A DNA stretch of 64,000 bases from Aquila chrysaetos chrysaetos (lineage: Eukaryota > Chordata > Aves > Accipitriformes > Accipitridae), in contig NC_044011.1 of the NCBI RefSeq assembly GCF_900496995.4, forward strand, positions 22,476,041 to 22,540,040, written 5' to 3'. The position numbers and the translations under genes were made by a program. Position 1 is the stretch's first letter; each line of letters opens with the position of its first letter. The notes beneath the pieces are model-generated. The model searched no databases, was not told where the DNA came from, and saw nothing but the letters and a program-made list of their open reading frames with translations. Positions 10,901-21,900 of the stretch are shown piece by piece.

Positions 10901-13900
10901 TGTCTGGAAATAAAAGCCATAGCCAAATTCCCTTCATAAATCTGAATTGGTGTATAACTGCTTGAGATTGTCTCCCAGCAGACTGAACTCCTGTCTTTTG
11001 TGGTTTTGCTTTGTAGCTGGTTTAATCAGTCCCTGGAATTTGCCACTATATTTGTTGACCTGGAAAATAGCTCCTGCTATCGCATGTGGAAATACTGTGG
11101 TTGCCAAGCCAAGTGAGATGACATCTGTCACAGCTTGGATGATGTGCAAACTCTTGGAGAAAGCAGGTAAGTCCCGTAGTATGCTAAGGAGGGAGAATGG
11201 GATGGGAATGCTTTCCTGTGCACCATATTTTTTGTTGCAGAAATCAGAAAGTGCTCAAAGAATTTGGGAAAGACTGTTTGCTGTAGCTGAATGTTGCACT
11301 GGAGAACAAAAAGCTCTCCCTGTCCTCATAATATCCCGTCTCCCCACCCCAGCTATTGCCCTTTTTTTTTTTCCCCACTATCTCCTCATGAAAATTCTTC
11401 CTGTGCCTCCTTTCCCTCTCCTGCGCTCCACTTAGAGGTGATGTAAGTCTGTGGTGCCAGCAGAGGAACCATGAGGGCATAAGAGAGTGAGAATCAGCTC
11501 TCAGTTGCTGTGTCGTGGCTGTATTTGGTGCACTATTAAGAAAAACTGCTTTTTCCCTCAATGACTGAACACTGAGTCTCTGATGATGGGTCTCAGGCAA
11601 GCTTGACTGATCAGTGGAATTGGTTTTATCTCTTAACCCATGACACCCAGAGTTATTAAACTTCATGCGTTTCAGCTAGTACTTAAGTTAAGGGTTGGTC
11701 TCTGTCACGCTAGAGCTACGGGTAATTTTCTAACTTGAGACAAAACACAGTGAAGTGAAACTGGCAGAGCAAGGGAAAGTGTACGATGACTGCGTGCCTT
11801 TCTTCCCATCAGGAGTACCCCACGGGGTGGTGAACATCGTGTTTGGAACAGGCACCAAGGCCGGAGAAGCCCTCGTCTGCCATCCCGACGTGCCTCTGAT
11901 CTCCTTCACGGGAAGCACGCTGACAGCCCAGCGGATCACGGAGAAAAGTGCTCCGCACTGCAAACGGCTTTCACTGGAACTGGGAGGCAAAAACCCCGCA
12001 ATCATCTTCGATGATGCCGACTTGATGCAGTGCATCCCCACGACCCTGAGGTCCAGCTTTGCCAACCAGGTGCCTCCCACCTCTGTAGCATATAAACCCT
12101 GTTATGTGTCTGCGAGTGTGTGTGTGTGTACGTGCACATACCTTTGGATGCAAATCCTAAATTGTCAAGGTCTGTTTCAAGATTCTCTGTTGTAGGCAAA
12201 CTGCAAATAGAAAAATATGAAAAAAATTTCATTATTCCACAAGCAGGGAAACAAAATTATAAAGGGGTCTTCCTAGTACTCTCCATCAGAAAATAACAAG
12301 GTGTCATTATCCCTTTCAAAATAGTTATATTGCTTATCCTTCCAGAAAGCAGCGGTTTTAAATCCAACCCTGCAAATAAGTGGGAAGCTTGCTGATTTTC
12401 TGGAATTAAATTAGGAGACTCCCCCAAGAATTCTATCAATGTTCCTCTTCCCTCATCACCACCCTTAGGAGAGATCACCAAAGCCGTGAAAGTGTATCAG
12501 GGCAAATGTTCAGAAAAATAGCTTGGTATCAGAAAGGGCTTATCAGGAAATGAAGACAGAGATCATTCAGAATTGGAAATCACTTTTCCTATGAAAAATG
12601 TTGGAGAAGACAACATGCAATTAATGAAAAATCAAATTTATTTGCATTAGTAAGTGACTGTCCCATCCTGTTATTGCTGTTTTGTCTTTTTCTTCTTTTT
12701 CCTTTTTAATCTGGGAAAAATCCTACTTTGTAGTGTTGGTGAATGTAGTTTGCAGTCCTGAGGATGCAGGGACACAAGCCTCGTTCTGGGATGTGACTCT
12801 TATTAATACTCATCAATAGTACAATGTAATCTGAACTAATACTGTTGTTTTTCTTGTTTGTTTCTTTTTGGTAGGGTGAGATCTGTCTCTGCACCTCCAG
12901 GATCTTTGTTCAGAGGGGCATATACAGTGAGTTTTTGAAGAGGTTTGTGGCAGAAGCTAAGAAGTGGAAGGTTGGGAACCCCTCAGATCCTACAGTCGAC
13001 ATGGGAGCACTAATAAGTAAAGAGCATCTAGAAAAGGTGATGTTATGTGGAGTTTACATGGTCTCATCTCATCTTTTAGAGGGCTATGAAAGGTGATTTC
13101 AGAAGTGTATGGAAAGGACCATGTCCTCTCCAAGATTAGCTCTGAGGAATGATGATTCAAAGCCATTATTATGAGGTATCTTTTTGATACGGTTTCTGTG
13201 GCCTGGGATCACGTGATTACTCCAGAAAAATCAACTCTATGGGGAAAATAACTTCAAATGACAAACAATATTTTTTTCCCATTTGAAGTGAAATAATTCA
13301 AAATGTGTAAATCTAAATCCTGAATTTATACTAAGCAATCCTAGAGTTCAGCAATATTTTCATGGATTTTTAATATTGCATTTGCTGAGATCACTTATTG
13401 GCCTAATAAGGCAAGGTTAACAAGGTAAAAGTTTTATTTTTATATCACTCTTGGGCAAATTCTGGGGAGTACAAGACCGGTTTGCTAGGACTGCTTGCAG
13501 TAATTTGAATTGGGTATATGCAGAGGGAAGCTGAGATGGTGCACAGTTAAACATAGTCTGCTTTAGTGGCTTATATGAAATGAATTTTTGTGGTGTCAGA
13601 GTTCAGGAGAGCAGATGCTCATGTCCCAAAACTATCTGACACAATCAGCATAAGCAAGAAGCAAACCGAAAACCACAGAGTGAGAGAGAAAGCCAAACCT
13701 TTGTCATGCTCCCTGATGCCTCAGCAGTTTCTCCAGGCCTGTTCAGAAGTAGAGCGGCAGAAACACCCACTTCCCGAGGTCCGAGGTCTGTGGCAACACA
13801 GAGGACTTCCGAGTCTAACCTACCAAGATGGTTAAAAGAAGAAAAAGAGAAAGAAGGCCCGGTGGTATCTCTGTGGTGTTTCTACAGGGAGAGAAACCAG

Positions 13901-14925
13901 GCAATGATTTCAGAAGAGCAGAAGTAGATCTATAGCATGTCCTATGTGTTCAAGGTAGCATACGATAGCAGCAGCCATGGAAACAGCTTTAATTATTTAT
14001 TGATGAGATTTTCTGCAGCATTCATGGCTTTGTCATCCTAGTGGCATGTAAACATTTAACAAGCCTGCCTGTGAGGTAGGAAAATATTACTGATCCCTTC
14101 AAGTAAATGAGTGAACCGTGGCATGGAATATGTGGCAAACTGCCCAAGGTCCTGGAAGAAGACAGGGAGGCTCTGGAACCACTTGTGTTTTCACCAGGGG
14201 CCCTACCCTTTTGAGAATAGTTAGTGAGAAGGGCGACTGGTGTTGCCTGGAGAGAGAGAAAGATTGTTTTACAGCAAGAAATACCCAGCCTTACTTTTAC
14301 AGAAACATAACAACAAAAGCTAGGGAATGACCTCTGTTGTTGGGAGGGAAGTAAAGGCAGTGTGATCCAGTTGGAGATATTCAGGGGCTCCTGTTGATGT
14401 GCCCAGACCGGAGAGGTGGACCCTCAGGTTTTGGTGTCCTTTAGCAGTGATGTTTTCCTGCTGCTTCCCCAGGTAAGGAGCTACGTGAAGAAAGCCCAAG
14501 CTGAAGGAGCCAGAGTCCTCTGCGGAGAGGGAGTGGATTCCTTGGCTCTCCCAACTGGCAACCAGAAAGGCTATTTCATGTTGCCCACAGTTATTGCCAA
14601 AGTCAAGGACGAATCTTGTTGCATGCAAGAAGAGATCTTTGGTCCTGTGACATGTGTGGTAGCATTTGATACAGAAGAAGAAGTGATCGAAAGAGCCAAC
14701 AGTGTGAAATACGGCCTGGCAGCCACCGTGTGGTCCAGCAATGTGGGACGCGTTCATCGGGTGGCACAAAGACTACAGGCTGGATTGGTGTGGACCAACT
14801 GCTGGCTTGTTAGAGATCTGAACTTGCCATTTGGTGGGATGAAAGCCTCAGGCATAGGAAGAGAGGGAGCAAAGGATTCCTATGAGTTCTTCACTGAAGT
14901 CAAAACTATCACAATAAAGCACTGA
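4802..14925 (+). CDS. ALDH8A1: ALDH8A1, complete gene: 2-aminomuconate semialdehyde dehydrogenase, 7 coding exons
   Basis: This cytosolic NAD+-dependent aldehyde dehydrogenase oxidises 2-aminomuconate semialdehyde in the kynurenine pathway; it was earlier described as a 9-cis-retinal dehydrogenase (RALDH4). The exons are 4802-4939, 8976-9123, 9455-9610, 11017-11166, 11813-12069, 12875-13036 and 14473-14925. All have GT/AG borders and compatible phases. Together they make 1464 nt, or 487 residues plus stop, the same length as the human enzyme. Residues seen in frame are Arg109, Asn155 (SPWN), Lys178 (KPSE), the Rossmann FTGS at 229-232, general base Glu253 (ELGGK), nucleophile Cys287 (NQGEIC), Glu391 (EEIFGP) and Arg451. 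Arg109, Asn155 and Arg451 are, as I recall, the residues reported to matter for the aminomuconate substrate. The protein starts MAHSKALLVLENFIGGKF, and the Kozak context is strong. I see no frameshift or internal stop, so the gene looks functional. The symbol is near certain. Confidence 0.97.
4940..8975 (+). other. ALDH8A1 intron 1
   Basis: This is the largest intron, 4036 nt. Its donor is gtgagt and its acceptor ttttgctttttttag. It contains a possible ancient palindromic amniote repeat near 5150-5225 and a T-run at about 8333-8348. No coding exon or RNA gene was recognised in it. Confidence 0.85.
5150..5225. repeat. Possible ancient palindromic amniote repeat (half copy)
   Basis: The text ggctggtgtaaatcaac followed by cagtaacttcagtggagctcc resembles an old interspersed palindrome common in turtle, crocodile and bird DNA (a 'gtgtaaatcag... 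ttgacttcaatggag' pattern). I do not know its formal family name. Confidence 0.35.
8976..9123 (+). CDS. ALDH8A1: ALDH8A1 coding exon 2 (residues 47-96)
   Basis: This 148-nt exon encodes VEAAVKSAKAAFPIW and ends in FAQAESKDQ plus the first base of a Gly codon. The acceptor is tttttttag and the donor g|gtaaaa. It forms the helical N-terminal part that packs against the NAD+ domain in this family. Confidence 0.95.
9455..9610 (+). CDS. ALDH8A1: ALDH8A1 coding exon 3 (residues 96-148)
   Basis: This 156-nt exon completes the split Gly codon and encodes KTITFARTVDIPRAVYNFRF, ending HYTSRAPVGV. Arg109 (codon cgg at 9493-9495) is the position I recall as involved in substrate binding. The donor gtatga is non-optimal. 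Intron 2 upstream is only 331 nt. Confidence 0.95.
9750..9811. repeat. 24-bp tandem duplication in ALDH8A1 intron 3
   Basis: Two 24-nt units (9750-9773, 9774-9797) differ at two positions. A degenerate partial third unit follows. The unit begins actttatgtaaaatc. Confidence 0.85.
11017..11166 (+). CDS. ALDH8A1: ALDH8A1 coding exon 4 (residues 148-198)
   Basis: This 150-nt exon holds GLISPWNLPLYLLTWK with Asn155 (aat at 11037-11039), the oxyanion-hole Asn of the ALDH superfamily. It also has NTVVAKPSE with the NAD+-contacting Lys178. The acceptor is gctttgtag and the donor a canonical gtaagt. Confidence 0.95.
11813..12069 (+). CDS. ALDH8A1: ALDH8A1 coding exon 5 (residues 198-283)
   Basis: This 257-nt exon carries GVVNIVFGTG, SFTGS and LSLELGGKNP, including the general base Glu253 (gaa at 11977-11979). 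It ends in FANQ. Its donor, cag|gtgcct, departs from consensus at +3 to +6. The exon is clearly more GC- and CpG-rich than its neighbours. Confidence 0.95.
12875..13036 (+). CDS. ALDH8A1: ALDH8A1 coding exon 6 (residues 284-337), catalytic Cys
   Basis: This 162-nt, phase 0-0 exon begins GEICLCTSRIF, so nucleophile Cys287 is codon tgt at 12884-12886. The exon start is ggtgag, a donor-like string directly beside the acceptor. The donor at the 3' end is gtgatg. Confidence 0.95.
14048..14182 (-). repeat. MIR-like SINE relic, minus strand, in ALDH8A1 intron 6
   Basis: Read on the + strand, the block tgtgaggtaggaaaatatta, then gatccc, aaatgagtgaaccgtggcat and gcccaaggtc follows the order of the reverse complement of the MIR core (gtgaggtag.. 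ttatcc.. gaaactgaggca.. gcccaaggtc). It is strongly diverged. Confidence 0.6.
14473..14925 (+). CDS. ALDH8A1: ALDH8A1 coding exon 7 (residues 338-487 and stop)
   Basis: This 453-nt terminal exon has KDESCCMQEEIFGP (the NAD+ ribose-binding Glu is 391), KYGLAATVWSSN, WTNCWLVRDLNLPFGGMK with Arg451 (aga at 14812-14814), and ends TEVKTITIKH. The acceptor has a strong pyrimidine tract (ctgcttccccag). The first six exon bases are GTAAGG. Confidence 0.95.
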   Translation, partial: VRSYVKKAQAEGARVLCGEGVDSLALPTGNQKGYFMLPTVIAKVKDESCCMQEEIFGPVTCVVAFDTEEEVIERANSVKYGLAATVWSSNVGRVHRVAQRLQAGLVWTNCWLVRDLNLPFGGMKASGIGREGAKDSYEFFTEVKTITIKH

Positions 14926-14954
14926 CATATGTCAACAGAAGTATTTTAGGGTAA

Positions 14955-14960
14955 AATAAA
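14955..14960 (+). terminator. Candidate proximal ALDH8A1 polyadenylation signal
   Basis: This AATAAA lies 30 nt past the stop codon and is followed by gtaatttgtgtt, a T/G-rich element suitable for cleavage-factor binding. Confidence 0.45.
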
Positions 14961-15670
14961 TGACAGTAATTTGTGTTACCGTAAATGGCTTCCTGGAACA
15001 CAGGCTGCTATTGTGGCCGTCTTTTTCTTGAACTTTGGTCAAGTAATATCAATGGCAGCTGAAAATAGTCATCCCAAATGCTAATGTTGAATTTAGCCTT
15101 TCATGTTAAATGAGAAGATCAGTGTGGACTCCACAACCATCCCAGCCCAAGCCAGATGACCTGCTTATCTTATGGATCCTAAAGCTTTTTGAGTATTCCC
15201 GTCTCAAAAATCTGTCCCTCCAAGGCAGATTGTGGAAAGGATGATGTATGACTGTACCTGTGGCTGGTGGATTACCTTGAGGGACAAAGTGGCAAGCACG
15301 TTTTCAGGCTGATACTGTAATGGGAATCAGCCTGTTTCCACTACAAGCAGTACGTTCCACGTACCAATCTGTATTGCACTTCACTGATATCAGACAAGGA
15401 CTAGTGCTACAGCACACTAAACACCTAAAGCGGTACCTTTAGTCTATTAAGTGGTATTAAACCGTATGGTCATGAAATTCTCATGATACACAGAGACAAT
15501 AAATGTTTTAGTTATAACCTGTTTTATGGTATGCAGCTGAATCATCCTAACACTTGTTCTCTAACTATTTTGAAATTACAGCCTTTTGTCACTTCTAGGC
15601 CTCAGTGATGGTGTTTTTCACATGCCTGCACAAAGATTTGGCTACATCACAGACAGTGTCATTCTTCATT

Positions 15671-15676
15671 AATAAA
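15671..15676 (+). terminator. Candidate distal ALDH8A1 polyadenylation signal
   Basis: This AATAAA sits about 745 nt past the stop codon. A second hexamer at 15498 and a third at 15851 are alternatives. Confidence 0.35.
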
Positions 15677-15712
15677 GACTGGAAGTGACTCCTAAGAGAA
15701 CTAACTGTTGGA

Positions 15713-15744
15713 AATCCTTGTCACCAAAAATCCTTGTCACCAAA
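15713..15744. repeat. Perfect 16-bp tandem duplication
   Basis: The unit aatccttgtcaccaaa is present twice without mismatch (15713-15728, 15729-15744). It lies in the probable ALDH8A1 3' UTR/downstream region. Confidence 0.9.
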
Positions 15745-15786
15745 ATGTTATACCACTGGTAACTTTCCCTCATTCATTTACAGAGC

Positions 15787-15807
15787 TTTTTTTTTTTTTT
15801 TTTTTTT
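15787..15807. repeat. T21 homopolymer
   Basis: Uninterrupted run of 21 T after cagagc. A second T-rich tract interrupted by one C lies at 17090-17117. Confidence 0.9.
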
Positions 15808-17364
15808 AATTGGGTATCTCACAAACTTGTTCACATTCCACAAAAAGAGAAATAAAGTTGGATACACATTTCTTCCCCTCTGAGATGGCTATGTTGCTAC
15901 TGAATTTTTACAGCAGTCCTTCATGATTTGTTTTTCAAGCTTTGAGCTGAATTCCACAGTAAGCAAAGCTGCATGGAATTTCATGAATGCCTGTATTCTG
16001 AGAAGAGCTAATGAGTCACTGGGATATTTTTTCAGGGCTGTTGGGGGAAAAGAGCACCTCTAAAATACAAAAAAACTGATGGAAAAATTATTACTGATGA
16101 GATGTGAAAGAATGGAGTAGCAAATTGCTCCTCTGCACGCTGAAAAGAAAACACACAGATTTGGGGTTGATAGAAAATGCAATTTTATTTTTTGTACAGT
16201 TTATAACATTTTGAGGTGTGCAGCTATCATATGCAGGGCTGTAATATCTTGTAAAACTGGTGTAGAGAGTCTAGAGGAGTCTCTAGGCCTTGAATACCAA
16301 TCCATACCTTTATTTTGATATTTCTGATTAAGACAGGTTTTTGGCATAGTGTAACTTTCAAGAGCATATTTTCCAAAGAGGATTTATTTTTTCTTTCCAG
16401 AGTTTGGCCAAGCTAATGCTGGGATTTGCACTTTTCTTAGTAAAAATAAAAATGCCAACAGGGTGTTTTAAATTATGGCTGCAGAAAGGCAGTCTTTTCT
16501 CTCTCTTTAAGTGCTTTTTGGTGAGAGGAGTCACTGGAATAAATAGTGGTGGTGGTGTCCTTGTCTTGCGTGAGTCATGCCAGGGACTGCTCTAGAGGTC
16601 TTAAGAGTAGGGGGATGGATCCCACCTCCCCCCCTTCCAGATGTCACTCCAGAGTGAGTCGCTAACCAGGAACATTTGATACGTGTGTCCTGAGTTGGCT
16701 ACAAAGCTGATTTTCTCTTTCAGAAAACTTACTGAAAATAACTTGCTCCCCAGAGCTAAGGCCTGAGTGTGTGATGAACCTTGAAATCTCTGGATCAAAC
16801 GTGGTTGCAGGGCAGACCTACCAGGCAGGCTGGGAACGTGGTCATCTGATGGATTTGCAACAGGTAACCCTAACTGGAGATGAGTTAAGGAAATACATAA
16901 AAATGATAGGCTTAGTGAATTGATGTATTCTGAAGAAGCACAAACATTTTATTTTAAAACTGTCTAGGTCTATTGGTGACCATGTGGTGGCAGCAGAACA
17001 CCTGCCTTGTTTTATTTATCCCCCAGTCACTCGTTTTGCTGGGAGGGGAATGAACAGCTACCTCAGTGCAGGTTTTATTCTGCCAACTATTTTTTTTTTT
17101 CTTTTTTTTTTTTTTTTACAAATCCTGTTTGGAAGAGCAAAAGAATCCGAAAGGTGTGAAAGGCTTCATTAGTTCGGGGGGGCAGGCATTTTCAGCAACA
17201 GCAGATGGGATATTACACAGTTAGTAGATTTGGATGGGTTCTTTCCCCCACCTGGATCTGGTCTAGGTTCAGTTTCAATGAGCTGAATTTTCTTTCAGGT
17301 GTTGATTTTCGCTTGCTGTTAGATGTGATGGGAGATTTCTGTATATATTTCATGTACAGGAGAT

Positions 17365-17482
17365 AAAGGCCTGTGCGTCATCTGTGTGTTTCTGGTCCAA
17401 GATATCTGAAGTATTTTGTAGAGAGGTGAAGTAGTAGGTGGGGAGGGGACAGAGCCCTGCAGGACCCCCAGGTGAGAGGTAT
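17365..17482 (-). repeat. Possible L2-like LINE relic (reverse-transcriptase region), minus strand
   Basis: The + strand reads gcgtcatctg, then a ~65-nt spacer, then ggggacagagccctgcagga. This is the layout seen on the antisense strand of L2-clade reverse transcriptases, where the two blocks correspond to the ADDT and GxPQGSxLGP motifs. It is heavily decayed, with no open frame kept. Confidence 0.4.
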
Positions 17483-18935
17483 GGAGGTGGCGGGTCCATG
17501 TCCAGCATGGCTCTGAGGCTTTCTCAGAGGTGAACTCCTGGGGTGCCCCATTCAGTCACCCCTGTGTCTAGGCACCTCAGAGAGGTAAGGGAGGTCCGCT
17601 GGTGCTAATGGTGATGCTTACTTTTGGGCAGGAGGGAGAGCCCATGTGAAGATACAAAATATTGTCCCTCTCTGCATTTCCCACCTGTAATGGAGTCTTT
17701 CCTTCTACAGTTAAGGTGCAGTTGAAGTGCCTTGCTTATTCTGCTATTTCTTGCCCTTTTAGATAAGTAGAGATTCACATATGTATATATGCACATGGGT
17801 AGCTAGGTGGGTGTTACCTGGTGGGGAGGTTTCTTTTCCTGCCTGTACTAATGGGTAACTCTTGCATTTCACACACCCACCTCCAGCCTCGCTAGCCCAC
17901 AAGAGACCTGCTGGTGCTCGTGGCTGTGAAGTGGGTGACATGAGAGAGGTTACCTGCTTGTACCACGGGCTGTCGGTGGGGACACTGAATTCTCCTACAT
18001 CCCAAATGCTATGAACTTTCCCATATTTTCTTTATTCAGACTGACTTCTAGTATAGCGAGGTGTGTGGATAGGTGTCTCCCATCTTACAGATGAAGTAGT
18101 CCAAGAACTTCTTCCTGCAGATGATGGTGTCTGTTGCAGCTGCTTTGTTTCTGGATTTTCTGTTCTTGGTCCCAGCAAAGAGGATATCCTGGAGGATGAG
18201 GCAGGCTGATCCAAGGCATCAGGCTGATGGCTTTCATGGAGCTCTCCGGCCTACGCGACCTGGAATTTTCCAACCTGGCAGCAAAGCTTTTTTTTTTTTT
18301 TTGTAGACTGCCCTGGCTTGTGCATGAAATCATGTGGCCATTGTGAGGATTTGTTTAATTACTGTTACGTAAACCCCGAAGAGTTGCTCCATCTGTTAAT
18401 TCTTACAGATGGAGTGAGTACAGTTCTGTTTAACACCAGAAGATTATCTCACTGGTGTGAGATGATTACTTTACATGGGTAGGTAGTAATATACTTGCCA
18501 TACTTTACAGCTCTCAATTACCATAGGGTTATTTTTGTTTTATTTCAGATCTTTTCTTAGCATGTTTATATCTGTATCCAGCTATTGTATAATGCTTGAA
18601 AGCATCTTTGCTTAGGGAGATTCTGGGCATACTTCAGAGAGGGGACACATCAGTTCTAATGTTTGTATTCAAATCAAGCTACATCCCTGTTCCCACAGTG
18701 TTTGTAACTTAAGCAAAACAAGAAGTATTTGTAAAACTCCCAGGGATGAAAACAGACTTGACTTTTTGGGTCAAAAAAGTTTCATGCCGAATTTAACTTA
18801 AATGTGCAGAACTAGAATGTAAGCTAGGCTAGTTTTAGAACCTTAGCTTTGAATTTCCAAGCTTCAGAAAGCTATACCTTAAGATTCAGCTTCACAGGTA
18901 GAGGCTGATCTCTTATCCCTAAGATCTTCCTCTTA

Positions 18936-18990
18936 CAACAACAAACAATAACAACAACAACAACAACAAAAGAAGAAGAAGAAGAAAAAG
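18936..18990. repeat. (ACA)n / (AGA)n compound microsatellite
   Basis: Imperfect run of aca/aac triplets (18936-18969) passing into aga/gaa triplets up to 18990. Confidence 0.9.
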
Positions 18991-21900
18991 GGTGGTGGGA
19001 TCCTGAGGGAACTGTGAGGACTTTCCTGTCAGGCTTGTCCTCAGGGTTGAGGTATAAGTTTTTGTTCAGTCTGGAAGGATGTTTGCTCAACACCTGTCTC
19101 AGCTCTAGAAGGGATGCCATCTGAAGTGTCCAAGTACTTGAATTCAAGCTTCTTATTAAGCCTATGGATTTTCTGTGCGGTGCGAGAGTGAAAAATGAAA
19201 ATTGAATGAAATTTTCCTAGCCTGGACTTGGGTCCCACTCTCCACCCTAGTTAGTAAAGTGTGCTGTAGAAAGCTAAATGTAATGAATAGAGGAGACCCA
19301 GAACAGTTGCAGGAAATCCTGGTGACTGGGCCATTTTCTTCATTGAATTCTGGTCCCCTCCTTTCCGAGCTTTTGTTTTTGCACCTGGAGGGTGATGCTT
19401 GTACTTAGGGGGCCTCAACGCACTGGCTTTGTTGTTCTAGAATATATAAAAATCCATATTTGTAACACTTATATTCTAGGTGAAGAGTGGTGTATAACGA
19501 GGAAAAGTGGGAAGTCCCGCAGTTTTATAACTGCGTAAACTGGATGCATTTTAATGCAGCTGAAAGCTAGTTATGCATCCAGAAACTGTATGTGTATGGT
19601 GCTGCCCTCTGAAAAGAAGCAGTTGAAGAGGATTTGGGGATTGTGAGGGAAAGCACAATCAGCATGAGAATACCAGCTCAGCCAAACCAGCCCAACAAAG
19701 TAGAACTCAGCATGAGCTATGCTACATCATTGCAATTAACAGGGGAGCCAGCGTGATCCTGAAGACAAGCAGAAGTGTGCTGAAACTGCAAATAATCTTT
19801 ACCTTTGTATATAGTTTTACTGTGGTGTTGTGCATCTATTTCTGATCTCTTTTAAAGGATGTGGAAGGAGGAAAATTATTCCCAATTTTGAAAAAAGTCC
19901 TTCTGGTATGGGACTTAGACCTTGGACCATGTGTTGCAAGATCCTTTGGCTTCAGAAACACCTGCTTTACTAAGACAACTGGTGTGTGTGTGTTCAGATG
20001 CAGGGAAGCAATTACAGGGGTCGGTGATGAGTGCGGAGGGGCAGATGCACACTACTGGGCTGGTATTTCAAAGAGCAAGTTTTGTCTTCTAAAACACAGG
20101 AGGTGGTGGAGCACACCTGACAGATGTCCCCTCTGTTCAGTGATGAGTTAACCATGGCACAACCTGGCTTATGGTGTTTCCTTCTGGCACCAGGTGTCCT
20201 TAATCATTTCCTAGAAAATGCAAATACTCCTGCAGAAGGGAGCACAAGTGTCCTGTGAATGGGGTATGGCCTGAGGTTTAAGGCGTGCCCTTTCCATAAA
20301 GGGGAAGATGCGGAGTCATGACCTGCCAGGTGGATCAGGCCAAGGTGTCTCACCTGGTTGCGACCACTCAGTCTTTGTCCTGGGCTTCGAGAAGATGTGC
20401 TGGACCTCGCAGCTTGGCTCAGGTGAGGGCAGGGATGCCTGGTCCAAGGAGCCTGCTGGGATGTGAGTAGGTGAAAGACAGATGCTAAGCTGTAGTCAAG
20501 CCTGAGCATAAGTACTGGGGTAACCTCACTGTAGGCATGTGGGGCCTTTGCGCAGTTATGTGTAAGATGAAATAAGAACATTTCCCTGTGTATGAGAGGT
20601 GTTGTGGGCTGCTCAGATATGATAGTGATGGGGCCTCTCTAAGTCCCCAAAAGAGCAAAAGGCTTCTTTTAGAGTAATGCTAATGAGAGCTATCTCCTGG
20701 TTTCAGAGAAATGGAAGTCATTACAGATCATTTATTGTGGAGAAGTAAGGATGCACAGTCATTCACAGGGTGCTAAACTTGTCCAATTAACTCTGAGCTC
20801 CTGAAATAATAATGAAAAGATTATGCTACCATTTTAGCAATTGAATTTTCTCCTCCTTTGGGAACAGTGCATATTAGAGTGAGGGTTTACCCTCGGTTAC
20901 AGAGAGATTTCTTGTTTTTCTTCAAGTTTGGCTGACCCAATACAAAAGTCAGGCAAAAGTCACATTTTCTGTAGCTGTAAAATAACATTTTCAAGGGTTG
21001 ATTAAAAAAAAAAAAAAGGAAATAAAAGGAACATTTCCTAATCTTGCCTTAATTTTTAAAAATTTGTTTACACTTACTTGGCTTGAGTGAATTAACTGTG
21101 TTTACCTGCTGAAAATGCAAGCTTTTGTCCTCAGGAGGAATGCCAAAGTGTTTGTTGGTGGAAATAGAATGTCTGGGATTCTGTTTGGGATTCTTGTGCT
21201 AAAATATCCATGTTTTCACATGAGTACTTGTTAGCTGAAAATAGGTAAATTCAGTCCCGCTTAATGGCTGTATTTCATTTACCCTTTTCCAAGAAGACAC
21301 TGGAGCCAGTTTTCCATGTAGAGGACATTAGAAGTTTGATTAGGAAATTACCTCCTTCCTGTGCTGTTTTGCTCCCAGACCTGCACTAAGCTTTTTGAGG
21401 ATGGAAGTGATACTTTGTAGCCTACAATTATATTCCTACAGTTAATAATTTTTTTTTTTTTCAGAGCTGTCAGTTTTGCCTCTTCAAATGCACCATGTGG
21501 AGGGTTTTTTTGATCATCAAATGTGTCTCTGGACTTTGTGGGTTTGAGTCATATGGGACAGGGGTGAAAAGCAGCATCCTGCAACAGCCATGTGCACAAG
21601 AGTTTGTTGGAGATTTGAGGAGAAATTTGCTGTTACAGTGCTGTGAGATTCTTCTAGATCAGTTGGCCCCTGCTAGGAGCTTCAGACTGCTTTCTCTGTT
21701 GGTGATATATTTTGAAACCTTTGCTTTGTGTTTAAAAAATACATGTATGTGTGTATGTGCAAAACTATTCAGATATGTAGTTTCCATAGCGTGGTGCTCC
21801 AGTAAGAAGGGCAAGCTGAGCTGTTGTTCCATGTGCTTCCAAAGAAAATCTCACTCTGATCTGAGACCTTACCTTCCTGCTCAGTTTCTTTCCATGAGCA

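Larger units (their letters stand above)
14926..15870 (+). other. ALDH8A1: ALDH8A1 3' UTR and downstream poly(A) options
   Basis: Four AATAAA hexamers follow the stop: 14955-14960, 15498-15503, 15671-15676 and 15851-15856. The first would give a very short 3' UTR of about 50 nt. Which are used cannot be told from sequence alone. Confidence 0.5.

Noticed and set aside
10947..11435. Longer coding region around ALDH8A1 exon 4
   Set aside because: The frame is open beyond both splice sites, but family similarity stops exactly at 11017 and 11166.
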